Source of the DNA: an uncultured Bacilli bacterium
GTDB taxonomy: Bacteria > Bacillota_I > Bacilli_A > RF39 > UBA660
Direction of reading: 5' to 3'
NCBI GenBank assembly: GCA_944331815.1
Contig: CALVIQ010000085.1
Span: 1 to 6,385 of the forward strand
Length of the DNA stretch: 6,385 bases
Both the position numbers and the translations under genes were made by a program. The first letter of the stretch is position 1. Every line of letters begins with the position of its first letter. Under the pieces are notes generated by a model. It was not told the origin of the DNA and did not search any database. It worked only from the letters and a program-made list of their open reading frames with translations. Of the stretch, positions 1-6,366 are shown in pieces.

Positions 1-51
1 AAAATGAGATTTTAAGATTTTTCAATATTCTTGCGAATTAAATTTTTTGTC

Positions 52-99
52 AAAAAAATAGTTAATTTCCTTTTATTATTTAGGATTTTTAACTATTTT
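52..99 (-). terminator. Rho-independent terminator of pyruvate kinase gene
   Basis: Read on the minus strand, an 11-bp perfect stem (AAAATAGTTAA at 99-89 pairing with 65-55) encloses a smaller TCCT/AGGA helix (85-82 with 71-68). It is followed at once by a run of T (complement of the A-run 52-58). It lies about 30 bases past the pyruvate kinase stop codon, as expected for an intrinsic terminator. The remaining bases 1-51 show no gene or clear signal. Confidence 0.75.
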
Positions 100-128
100 A
101 AATCTTTTTCATGTTTTTATCCTGAAAG

Positions 129-1535
129 CTATATCATTTCAATTTTCATGAAATTAGTCTTTCCTTTTTTATTTTCATCATATAAACCACCAGTTATTAA
201 AACAATATCATTTTTTTCTAAATCCATAAAACTTGTTGCTTTTATTTTAGCATCTTTTACTATTTGATCTGTTGATTCAAATAAATCAGTTACAACTGGA
301 TATACACCAAAATTTAAAGCTAAAGATCTTGCTACAGTTTCACTAGGGCATGTTGCTAAAATTAAACAATTTGGTCTTAAATTACTAACTAATGAGGCAG
401 TTTCTCCACTTATAGTAGTTGCAACAATCAATTTAACATCTAATAAATTAACAGTTTCCACTACATTAGTTGCAATTATCCCTTCTATAGTTCTATTAAC
501 ATAATTAGTATTAATAGTACAATCCAAATATTTTTCAATATTTTCACAAATTTTAGCCATATATTTAACTGTTTCAATAGGAAATTTACCCATTGTTGTT
601 TCTCCAGATAACATAACAGCATCTGTACCATTTAAAACAGCATTAGCAACATCAGATACTTCAGCTCTAGTTGGACGCATATTTTTTTTCATAGATTCTA
701 ACATTTCTGTTGCTACAATACAAAATTTACCATGTCGACGACAACATTCAATAATTTTCTTTTGTAAAATTGGTAAATCTTCCATTGCTGCCTCAACACC
801 TAAGTCACCTCTTGCAACCATTATTCCATCTACTACTTCAGCTATTGAATCTAAATTTTTAATTCCGGTAGTACTTTCTATTTTAGCAATTATCTTCATG
901 TCTTCTCTATTATGTTTTTTCAATATTTCTTTAGCACTTAATACATCTTCTCTAGTTGATACAAAAGATAAAGCTAAAAAATCACCTTCATGTTCACAAG
1001 CATATATAATATCTTCTTCATCTTGCTTGCTAATAAATGGCATATCTAAATGAACACCTGGCACACTTAAACTTTTTTTATTTCCAAGAACTCCTCCACT
1101 TGTTATCTTACAAGTTATTCCATCTTCTTCTTTAGAAATAACTTCCATACTCATTAAACCATTTTCTAGTAATATAGTATTTCCAACCTCAATTGAATCA
1201 ATTGCATTTGGATGATTTACTGTAAATCTTTCTTCATTACCTAAAACATTGTCTTTAACAACTCTAATTGTATTTCCTTCAATTAATTTAATTTCATCAT
1301 TTTCTAGCATTCCATTTCTAAATTCTGGACCTTTAGTATCGTATAATATAGCTACATTAACACCAGTTATTTCTCTTACTTTTTTCACTGATGCTACCAC
1401 ATTTTGTTTTTCTTCTAGTGTAGCATGAGAAAAGTTAATTCTTGCTACATTCATTCCGTTTTTTACCATTTCAGCCATTACATTATAATCACAACTTGAT
1501 GGCCCTATGCTACAAATAATTTTTGTTTTTTTCAA
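129..1535 (-). CDS. pyk: Pyruvate kinase
   Basis: Cytoplasmic glycolytic enzyme that transfers phosphate from phosphoenolpyruvate to ADP, giving pyruvate and ATP. The 468-residue protein is a complete short bacterial form without the extra C-terminal PEP-utiliser domain. Visible signatures are TKIICSIGPSS (4-14), the substrate/K+ segment RINFSH (32-37), DTKGPE (66-71), the catalytic AKIE (217-220), the metal-site ARGDLGVE (241-248), ATEMLESM (275-282), PTRAEVSDVANAV (288-300) and DAVMLSGET (305-313). The B domain lies roughly at 70-165. The C-terminal regulatory domain starts near 345 and has a TTISGETA loop (373-380), in the region where sugar-phosphate effectors bind in relatives. Glu71 in DTKGPE is the residue associated with K+-dependent enzymes; Asn74 replaces the usual Thr. 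The start is TTG: no ATG fits, and GGGAG sits 9 bases upstream. It is monocistronic, with its own promoter and terminator. Confidence 0.97.
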   Translation of the reverse strand: MKKTKIICSIGPSSCDYNVMAEMVKNGMNVARINFSHATLEEKQNVVASVKKVREITGVNVAILYDTKGPEFRNGMLENDEIKLIEGNTIRVVKDNVLGNEERFTVNHPNAIDSIEVGNTILLENGLMSMEVISKEEDGITCKITSGGVLGNKKSLSVPGVHLDMPFISKQDEEDIIYACEHEGDFLALSFVSTREDVLSAKEILKKHNREDMKIIAKIESTTGIKNLDSIAEVVDGIMVARGDLGVEAAMEDLPILQKKIIECCRRHGKFCIVATEMLESMKKNMRPTRAEVSDVANAVLNGTDAVMLSGETTMGKFPIETVKYMAKICENIEKYLDCTINTNYVNRTIEGIIATNVVETVNLLDVKLIVATTISGETASLVSNLRPNCLILATCPSETVARSLALNFGVYPVVTDLFESTDQIVKDAKIKATSFMDLEKNDIVLITGGLYDENKKGKTNFMKIEMI

Positions 1536-1544
1536 ATTACATCA

Positions 1545-1549
1545 CTCCC
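1545..1549 (-). promoter_or_regulatory. Ribosome binding site fixing a TTG start for pyk
   Basis: GGGAG on the minus strand lies 9 bases before TTG at 1535-1533. The only nearby ATG (1542-1540) is followed directly by TAA (1539-1537), so it cannot start the gene. The TTG codon opens straight into the conserved N-terminal strand KKTKIICSIGPSS, which makes it the convincing start. Confidence 0.8.
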
Positions 1550-1558
1550 AATTAAATA

Positions 1559-1587
1559 ATTATACCACAAATTTAAGATTTTGCTAC
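1559..1587 (-). promoter_or_regulatory. Promoter of pyk (extended -10)
   Basis: On the minus strand a perfect TATAAT (1564-1559) is preceded by TGG (1567-1565), giving the extended -10 TGnTATAAT. A weak -35, GTAGCA (1587-1582), lies 17 bases further upstream. The predicted start near 1552 leaves a leader of only about 17 bases that carries the GGGAG site. This is housekeeping sigma-factor type; no operator is evident. Confidence 0.65.
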
Positions 1588-1634
1588 TTTATTTTTTTAT
1601 TATTATATAAATTACCATTATAATAAAATAATAA

Positions 1635-1678
1635 TTACGATATTGCACTTTCTTTATTATACTAAATGATGATATAAT
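1635..1678 (+). promoter_or_regulatory. Promoter region of the ART-like/P-loop gene
   Basis: Two candidates overlap. The first is an extended -10, TGATATAAT (1670-1678), with no good -35. Its start would fall near 1685, inside the ribosome binding site, leaving a leader of about 13 bases. The second is TTACGA (1635-1640), a 17-base gap and TATACT (1658-1663), which would give a more ordinary leader of about 28 bases. Either would drive the gene at 1698, divergently from pyk. The sequence alone does not decide between them. Confidence 0.5.
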
Positions 1679-1684
1679 ATATAA

Positions 1685-1691
1685 AAGGAAG
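1685..1691 (+). promoter_or_regulatory. Ribosome binding site choosing ATG 1698
   Basis: AAGGAAG ends directly against the first in-frame ATG (1692), leaving no spacer. The second ATG (1698) has proper spacing of 6 to 8 bases. The start at 1698 is therefore preferred and removes two residues from the longest reading frame. Confidence 0.7.
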
Positions 1692-1697
1692 ATGATT

Positions 1698-2789
1698 ATG
1701 AAATATTTAAAATGGATTTATGGAACTCGTTCTAATAATAATCTAGAATACAAAATAGATAAAATTAATATTGCAGAAAAATGGAATCCTACTAGTAACG
1801 ATTGGGAAACACAAGGTGGAATAAATTTTACCAATGAAGAAAACGCGTTAAGATGGATATCACGTGGTGATACTTTATATGACGTCATAATTCCTAATGA
1901 TGCAGAAGTTTTAAATGTTAAAAATGATAAAACTCCAAATGGTATTTATAGAAGTAATAAAATTATAGTTACAAATCCTAGAAAAGTAACTGATGAATTA
2001 ACTATGGAGTTATATAAAAAGTCAAATATGCCAGAATTAACATATTATAAAACATTATCTGCTTTAGCTATGAAAGGATGTTATAATACTTGTCTTGAAA
2101 TAATTAGAGATAAAGTAAATAAAAATAATATTGATAAAGTTATTGAAGACTATGAAGAATTTAATAGACCGGGACATAACGAAAATATGAACGAAACAGT
2201 TTATAATGAGATACTAGATATATTAAAAGAAATACAAAGTGATTTATTAATTTCTTTAACGATAGATAAATCTCCATACGAAAAAAAACTAACAAATGAT
2301 AATATAATAAATATAACTGGTCAATCTGGATCTGGTAAATCATATTTTTGTAAACAATATAAAAATCATTTAATTATTGATACTGATGAAATTTTTAATG
2401 AGCATCTATTCCAATTAACCACTGGAATAAACAAAGAATTAGGTGAATACCTTAGATCAAAATTCAATCCCCTACCAAATTTAGGTGATGATTTTGATTT
2501 AATATATCAAAATATATTAGACTATTGTAAAAAATACAATAAAACAATTGTTATAGATTGTGCTCAATTTCATTGTATAAAAAATATTAATTTATTAAAA
2601 GGAAAAATAATAATAATAAGAACATGTATAGATAATTGTTATAAAAGATGTATAAAAAGATTTAAAGATAAAAATCAAAATGCTACTAATGAAGAAATTA
2701 ATAAATATGTAGAAAAGAAAAAAAGTATATATAAATGGTATAAAAGTTCAAACAAATTTATAGTTAAAATTGATAATATAAAAAATTAA
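1698..2789 (+). CDS. Two-domain protein: ART-like N-terminus and P-loop kinase-like C-terminus
   Basis: Soluble 363-residue protein, not recognised as a named family. Residues 1-100 begin with a short strand and YGTR (8-11), then GGINFTNEENALRWIS (40-55), GDTLYDVIIPNDAEV (57-71) and GIYRSNKIIVTNPRKVTDE (82-100). This layout (GT motif, GG-x-F with an Ala helix, then LYDV-IP) faintly resembles the ADP-ribosyltransferase/KptA fold; that is inference. Residues 100-180 look helical. The C-terminal part carries a clear Walker A, GQSGSGKS (208-215), then IIDTDEIF (226-233), a hydrophobic strand ending in Asp, TIVIDCAQF (283-291), and an Arg-rich lid-like stretch (R308, R317, R321). This is the pattern of small-molecule kinases and related P-loop NTPases. 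It has no signal peptide or membrane segment. It is transcribed alone, between its own promoter and a terminator. Substrate and role are unknown; nucleotide or RNA-end modification is possible. Confidence 0.85.
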   Translation: MKYLKWIYGTRSNNNLEYKIDKINIAEKWNPTSNDWETQGGINFTNEENALRWISRGDTLYDVIIPNDAEVLNVKNDKTPNGIYRSNKIIVTNPRKVTDELTMELYKKSNMPELTYYKTLSALAMKGCYNTCLEIIRDKVNKNNIDKVIEDYEEFNRPGHNENMNETVYNEILDILKEIQSDLLISLTIDKSPYEKKLTNDNIINITGQSGSGKSYFCKQYKNHLIIDTDEIFNEHLFQLTTGINKELGEYLRSKFNPLPNLGDDFDLIYQNILDYCKKYNKTIVIDCAQFHCIKNINLLKGKIIIIRTCIDNCYKRCIKRFKDKNQNATNEEINKYVEKKKSIYKWYKSSNKFIVKIDNIKN

Positions 2790-2792
2790 TAT

Positions 2793-2845
2793 ATAAAAAA
2801 AGATATAACTCTATGATTCGTAGGATGACTTATATCTTTTTTTAT
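2793..2845. terminator. Bidirectional hairpin terminator
   Basis: Sixteen base pairs (2793-2808 with 2830-2845) close a 21-base loop. The stem is GATATAA/TTATATC flanked by A7 and T7, so a T-run ends the hairpin on either strand. It begins 4 bases after the stop of the upstream gene and separates it from the operon at 2875. The loop (CTAT...GTAG near 2811-2823) could form a small secondary helix. Confidence 0.7.
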
Positions 2846-2853
2846 TATATTAT
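2825..2853 (+). promoter_or_regulatory. Possible promoter of the three-gene membrane operon
   Basis: ATGACT (2825-2830, four of six matches to TTGACA), a 17-base gap and TATTAT (2848-2853, five of six matches to TATAAT). The start would fall near 2860, right at the ribosome binding site AGGTGAT (2860-2866) of the first gene. The -35 overlaps the right arm of the terminator hairpin. In such AT-rich DNA chance matches are likely, so this is tentative; weak read-through from upstream is an alternative. Confidence 0.35.
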
Positions 2854-2874
2854 TATCTTAGGTGATGAAATTTT

Positions 2875-3519
2875 ATGAAAAATTTTTTAATTAATTATTA
2901 CGCTTTAATTATAGTAATATTATTTGTTATTTACAATTTTATTTTAGATGAATTAATAATTATGGGATTATTATATAAAATAATTATGCTATTACTTATC
3001 GTTATTAATATAATTATATTAATTATTTTTAGAAAAAAAATTAAATATAAAAATATGTTAATTATTTATTGTTTAACTTCTTTATTTACTAAAAATATAA
3101 TGCAATATCTTTTTGCTTTATCTAATATAATTATTTTGTGTATAATAGGTTTTAAAGAAAATAAATTTATTAAAATATTTTCAATTTTCTTTGGAATATT
3201 TATAGCTTTTTGTTGGTTACCATTATTGTTTGTACTTTTTATATTTTTTGGCATAAATTTAGATGAAGAAAAATATATGAATGATATATATGAATATAGT
3301 CATTATTATTGTGATAATAATTATGAAACTTATACTTACTCAGCAGGAGCAACAGATAAATTTCATTATAGTATTGGCAAATATTATGACATTTTAAATT
3401 ATAATGATATAATTAATATAATATATCGTGAAAGAAATGAAACAACATTTAAAGAATATACAAACTTTATTAATGATAACAACTGTAAATTGGTAGGTGG
3501 TATTGATGAATATAAATAA
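2875..3519 (+). CDS. Membrane protein with C-terminal extracytoplasmic domain
   Basis: Unnamed 214-residue protein, first gene of the operon. The N-terminal two thirds hold hydrophobic segments at about 5-25, 32-52, 61-92 (one long or two short) and 99-126. The last 85 residues are polar, Tyr/Asn-rich and probably outside the membrane. They contain YSAGATDKFHYSIGKYYDIL (155-174) and NIIYRERNETTFKEY (181-195), with Cys146 and Cys204 that could form a disulfide if exported. This C-terminal pattern resembles small membrane-anchored domains of unknown function in Bacillota (a DUF5412-like match is possible but was not tested). The start ATG has AGGTGAT 8 bases upstream. Its 3' end overlaps the regulator gene by 14 bases, so the two are probably translationally coupled. 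No catalytic motif is visible. Confidence 0.75.
   Translation: MKNFLINYYALIIVILFVIYNFILDELIIMGLLYKIIMLLLIVINIIILIIFRKKIKYKNMLIIYCLTSLFTKNIMQYLFALSNIIILCIIGFKENKFIKIFSIFFGIFIAFCWLPLLFVLFIFFGINLDEEKYMNDIYEYSHYYCDNNYETYTYSAGATDKFHYSIGKYYDILNYNDIINIIYRERNETTFKEYTNFINDNNCKLVGGIDEYK
3495..3500 (+). promoter_or_regulatory. Ribosome binding site choosing ATG 3506
   Basis: AGGTGG, inside the end of the previous gene, lies 5 bases before ATG 3506. The longer frame would begin at GTG 3497, but that codon is part of the ribosome binding site itself. ATG 3506 is therefore taken as the start of the XRE/VanZ protein. Confidence 0.75.
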
Positions 3520-4387
3520 AATATCTAATTTTATTAAAACAAAAAGAAAAGAATTAGGTCTTACGCAAGAAGAATTAGCCCAAAAATTATTTGTTACTGA
3601 AAAAGCTGTTTCAAGATGGGAAACAGGTCGTGGTACACCAGATATATCTTTATTAATCCCTTTAGCCAAAATATTAAATGTTGATGTAAGTGAATTATTA
3701 AATGGTGAAAATAATATTGAAGAAGTTATTAAATATAATGAATTAAATAAAAAATCTAAATTTAATTTGCAATATAAAATAATTATTTTATTTTATATAT
3801 TATCCATTTTAACATTTTTAATTTATTTAAGATTTGAATATGATCCTAATATTGAATTAAATTATTTTATAAGATTAACATTAATAATTATTGCTTCTAT
3901 TTTTATAATTACTGGTAATTCAATATATAGTAATAATTACGTTGAAAAATTAGAAGATAAAAAGAAGGTTACAAAATTTTCTTTGGGTATTATTTTTATA
4001 TATTATATAATTTTATTATTTAATATGGTAATATTTGCAAGATATAATACCATTAATAGTTATAATTTAATTCCTTTCAAATCAATAATTGAAATATTTA
4101 ATAATGGCAATATTTATTCTATTATAATTAATATATTTGGTAACTTATTAATCTTTATGCCATTAGAATATTTTATTATCGAATTATTTAAAGTAAAGAA
4201 ATTTTTGTTAAATTTTATTATTTCTTTTATAATTATTTTTATTATTGAAATAATACAATATATATTTAAAATTGGCGTATTAGATATTGATGATTTAATA
4301 TTATGTACTTTAGGAATGATGCTATTTTATATAATCTATAATAAAACAAAGGAGAAATTTTATGTTAAAAGAAATCAAAAAAAATAA
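3506..4387 (+). CDS. XRE-family HTH fused to a VanZ-like membrane domain
   Basis: A 293-residue protein joining a DNA-binding head to a membrane domain. Residues 6-61 are a typical HTH_3/XRE domain: IKTKRKELGLTQEELAQ, then the recognition helix region VTEKAVSRWETGRGTPDI, then the usual LAKILNVDVSELL end. After a linker there are about six hydrophobic segments (about 90-109, 121-140, 158-178, 205-225, 233-253, 263-279). The second half carries the VanZ family pattern: NLIPFKSI (187-194), NIFGNLLIFMPL (209-220), IEIIQ (247-251) and DIDDLIL-TLG (260-270), where Cys267 replaces the usual Asn. VanZ-like proteins are linked to lipoglycopeptide tolerance and envelope functions, but their activity is poorly defined. 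The fusion suggests a one-component membrane-tethered regulator, possibly controlling its own operon. It overlaps both neighbours (14 and 26 bases). The domain calls are firm; the sensing role is inference. Confidence 0.9.
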   Translation: MNINKISNFIKTKRKELGLTQEELAQKLFVTEKAVSRWETGRGTPDISLLIPLAKILNVDVSELLNGENNIEEVIKYNELNKKSKFNLQYKIIILFYILSILTFLIYLRFEYDPNIELNYFIRLTLIIIASIFIITGNSIYSNNYVEKLEDKKKVTKFSLGIIFIYYIILLFNMVIFARYNTINSYNLIPFKSIIEIFNNGNIYSIIINIFGNLLIFMPLEYFIIELFKVKKFLLNFIISFIIIFIIEIIQYIFKIGVLDIDDLILCTLGMMLFYIIYNKTKEKFYVKRNQKK

Positions 4388-5015
4388 CAAATTAGCATTT
4401 ATTTTTGTTATTATAAATTTCATAATCGGTACCCTACTTTTTTATGAAGCATTATTTAGATCGATTAATATTATCTTAATAACACTATTAATAAGTTATC
4501 TTCCCTTTATAATATTTTTTATAATTTTTTTATTAAGTTATCACTTAAAAGATAATTTAAAAGCAATAAAAGTTATTAAAATAGTTACCAAAATACTTAT
4601 CTATTTACAAGTTTTTTATTATTTTATGGCTATTTTTATAATTTCAATTTTGATATCTTTAAATCCTGTTACTAATCCAAAATATTATAAATTTTTTGTA
4701 AATTCTGATGAATTAACTAAAGTATTCCCTAAACAAATACCAGATAATGTTAAAAATGTACAATTCTATTATGCTCCTGGTGTTTTACAAGGTAGTACTG
4801 ATTATGTTTTATATTATATTGATGAAAATATAAATTTAGATAAATTTAATAATTACTTTAAAGATAAAGCAATTTGGATTGGACACAAAAAAGAATATAC
4901 TGAAAAAAAAGGATTATTAACTGGTACTTTTTCTTTTACACCAATAGAATATAAAAACGAAGATGATTTTATCATATATTTAATAAAAGGAGAATGTGAT
5001 GATTCTTTTAATTAA
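4362..5015 (+). CDS. Membrane protein with C-terminal extracytoplasmic domain, probably 3'-truncated
   Basis: A 217-residue protein, last gene of the operon, not recognised by name. Three hydrophobic segments (about 10-30, 35-60, 76-99) precede a polar domain (101-217) that is probably outside the cell. It includes VFPKQIPDNVKNVQFYYAPG (121-140), LQGSTDYVLYYID (142-154) and IIYLIKGECDDS (204-215). Similar FPK-IP...FYY-PG...LQG proteins occur as hypothetical proteins in gut Bacillota. From memory these continue past the GECDDS stretch, whereas here the frame ends two codons later, next to an IS30-like end. The stop TAA (5013-5015) and the last few codons may therefore come from the insertion sequence. 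The start ATG has AAAGGAG 7 bases upstream and lies inside the previous gene, overlapping it by 26 bases in another frame. Confidence 0.75.
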   Translation: MLKEIKKNNKLAFIFVIINFIIGTLLFYEALFRSINIILITLLISYLPFIIFFIIFLLSYHLKDNLKAIKVIKIVTKILIYLQVFYYFMAIFIISILISLNPVTNPKYYKFFVNSDELTKVFPKQIPDNVKNVQFYYAPGVLQGSTDYVLYYIDENINLDKFNNYFKDKAIWIGHKKEYTEKKGLLTGTFSFTPIEYKNEDDFIIYLIKGECDDSFN

Positions 5016-5036
5016 AAAGTCAAGTGCAACTTTTTA
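5013..5036. terminator. Short hairpin at operon end / IS tip
   Basis: An 8-bp perfect stem, TAAAAAGT (5013-5020) with ACTTTTTA (5029-5036), closes an 8-base loop. Its left arm starts with the stop codon of the last operon gene, and its right arm ends in T5. It could act as a weak intrinsic terminator for the plus-strand operon. The same bases also contain the IS30-like end core, so the symmetry may instead reflect transposase binding. The stem is AT-rich and not strong. Confidence 0.4.
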
Positions 5037-5050
5037 TGAATAAACTATAT

Positions 5051-5232
5051 ATTGTCTATATGATGTTTTATGCCGAGAAAACTTTTGACTTTATAATTTT
5101 ATTTGTTACCTTGTTGGAGTTTAATTACTGATTTTTCATTTTTTGAAAAATTAGTAATTAAAACGACATATATATTTAAACAAATAAAATTATTATGTCA
5201 AAAGGAAATTGGAATAAATATCTATAGACAAT
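5051..5232. repeat. Large imperfect inverted repeat at the IS 3' end
   Basis: Three blocks pair around a centre near 5141. The outermost is ATTGTCTATA (5051-5060) with 5223-5232, perfect. A diverged stretch follows (5061-5081 with 5205-5222, small indels). Next, 5082-5107 pairs with 5179-5204, matching at 24 of 26 positions. Innermost, 5120-5137 pairs with 5145-5162, 18 bp with one G:T. Only 5108-5119 and 5163-5178 do not match. The right arm includes the last bases and the stop codon of the transposase gene. Either strand's transcript could fold into one long hairpin between the two convergent transcription units. It may be an inverted duplication of the IS tail or a selected structure. Confidence 0.85.
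5120..5162. repeat. Central hairpin of the inverted repeat
   Basis: Left arm 5120-5137 and right arm 5145-5162 pair over 18 bases with a single G:T (5130 with 5152), around the 7-base loop ATTTTTT. No T-run follows on either strand, so a classical intrinsic terminator is unlikely unless the T-rich arms serve that purpose. Confidence 0.85.
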
Positions 5233-6358
5233 TTATCTTTTCTTGTAATTTATAAATTTTATTTAATATTGATTTATCATTAAACTCTTCTTGAAGTGCT
5301 TCAAGAGGAGTTTTATAATTTAATATTTTTCTTGGATAATTATTCATCCATTCAGTTATTTTATTAATATCCTTATATGAATATTTTTCTATTAGAGTAC
5401 CTTTTGGAATAAAATATCTAATTATACTATTGTGTTTTTCATTTGTTCCTTTTTCACCAGAACAATATGGATGACAAAAATATATCTTTGTTTTTGTATC
5501 TTTAATAATATTTAAAAAATCTGAAAATTCAGTACCATTATCAGTTGTAATTGATTTAAATATTTTATCATAATTAATTTTCATAAATTCTTTCATTTTA
5601 TTAAATTTATTAACAACTTCTTCAGCAGTTTTTCCTTTAAGTTTAAAAATAATTTCAAAACGAGTTTTTCTTTCAGTTAAAGTCATTAGACATTCATGGT
5701 TTCCTTTACTAGTACCAATAACAGTATCAAGCTCAAAATGACCAAAATAAAGGCGTTTATCGATTTCTTCAGGCCTATTATTAATACTATATTCTGCTTT
5801 TGATTTAGGTAAATCAGATTTATTATGATATTCATACTCAGCTTTATATTTCATTCTTCTAGTATCTTCTAATTTTACATTAATAATACCATAACGAATA
5901 GCATTATAAATTGTTGGTGTAGTAATTGATTCAAAACCATCTAGTTCAAAATAATTGTGTGCTTTCATATAACCAACAATTGCATCAGGAGCCCATTTAT
6001 CAATTTTGATTTTATCTTCTATGAATTTAGCAAGTTTTTTATTTCTTCTTAATTTATATTCACCTTTAGATAATCCTCTTTTAAAATCAGCATTTTCTTG
6101 AGCATATTGAGCTGTATATGGCATAGTTTTAGTTTTACCAGTTCTAATATACATTTTTTCTTTTTTTCGATTTTTAAGTTCTCTTGAAATAGTTGATTTA
6201 TGAACTCCTAAATAATTGGCAATATAAGTATTATTAAATAGTCTTTTCCCATTTTTATCTTTTTGATTAATTAATGATTCAATTTTAATACGATCATTTT
6301 TTGTTAGATGACGGTATTGCTTTTCTTTTTGATTTAGTGTATTATTATTTTTAGACAT
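5222..6358 (-). CDS. IS30-family transposase
   Basis: Complete 378-residue DDE transposase that cuts and joins the ends of its own insertion sequence. Residues 16-64 form the N-terminal helix-turn-helix that recognises IS ends (RHLTKNDRIKIESLI, then IANYLGVHKSTISRELKNR). A second DNA-binding/helical part follows to about 200. The RNase H-like core holds Asp211 (FGHFELDTVIG), Asp273 (TTDNGTEF) and Glu307 (GTNEKHN), with exactly 33 residues between the second Asp and Glu, as expected for IS30. The motif NSIIRYFIPKGT (310-321) and the C-terminal NYPRKILNYKTPLEAL (339-354) are also typical. No frameshift or missing catalytic residue is seen, so the enzyme may be active. The ATG start has AAAGGA 8 bases upstream. 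The stop TAG lies inside a large inverted repeat. Its promoter is beyond the window edge. Confidence 0.96.
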   Translation of the reverse strand: MSKNNNTLNQKEKQYRHLTKNDRIKIESLINQKDKNGKRLFNNTYIANYLGVHKSTISRELKNRKKEKMYIRTGKTKTMPYTAQYAQENADFKRGLSKGEYKLRRNKKLAKFIEDKIKIDKWAPDAIVGYMKAHNYFELDGFESITTPTIYNAIRYGIINVKLEDTRRMKYKAEYEYHNKSDLPKSKAEYSINNRPEEIDKRLYFGHFELDTVIGTSKGNHECLMTLTERKTRFEIIFKLKGKTAEEVVNKFNKMKEFMKINYDKIFKSITTDNGTEFSDFLNIIKDTKTKIYFCHPYCSGEKGTNEKHNSIIRYFIPKGTLIEKYSYKDINKITEWMNNYPRKILNYKTPLEALQEEFNDKSILNKIYKLQEKINCL

Positions 6359-6366
6359 ATGAATTT

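Noticed and set aside
31..267. Plus-strand reading frame of 78 codons
   Set aside because: It runs antisense through the pyruvate kinase terminator and 3' end, is dominated by Phe/Ile from AT-rich DNA, and has no convincing ribosome binding site.
1597..1634. Possible inverted repeat TTATTATT/AATAATAA between the divergent promoters
   Set aside because: It has only eight A/T bases per arm in an almost pure A/T spacer, so chance is the simplest explanation; no operator is claimed.
2161..2343. Minus-strand reading frame of 60 codons
   Set aside because: It is antisense to the P-loop gene, lies within its clear coding frame, and has no motif or start signal.
3066..3254. Minus-strand reading frame of 62 codons
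   Set aside because: It is antisense to the first operon membrane gene; its composition is explained by the opposite strand's hydrophobic codons.
3394..3669. Minus-strand reading frame of 91 codons
   Set aside because: It is antisense across the overlap of two well-supported genes, including the conserved HTH domain.
1698..5015. Mollicutes genetic code with TGA read as Trp
   Set aside because: All Trp residues seen in these genes use TGG, and no gene needs TGA read-through. The standard code is enough, although TGA use elsewhere in the genome cannot be excluded.
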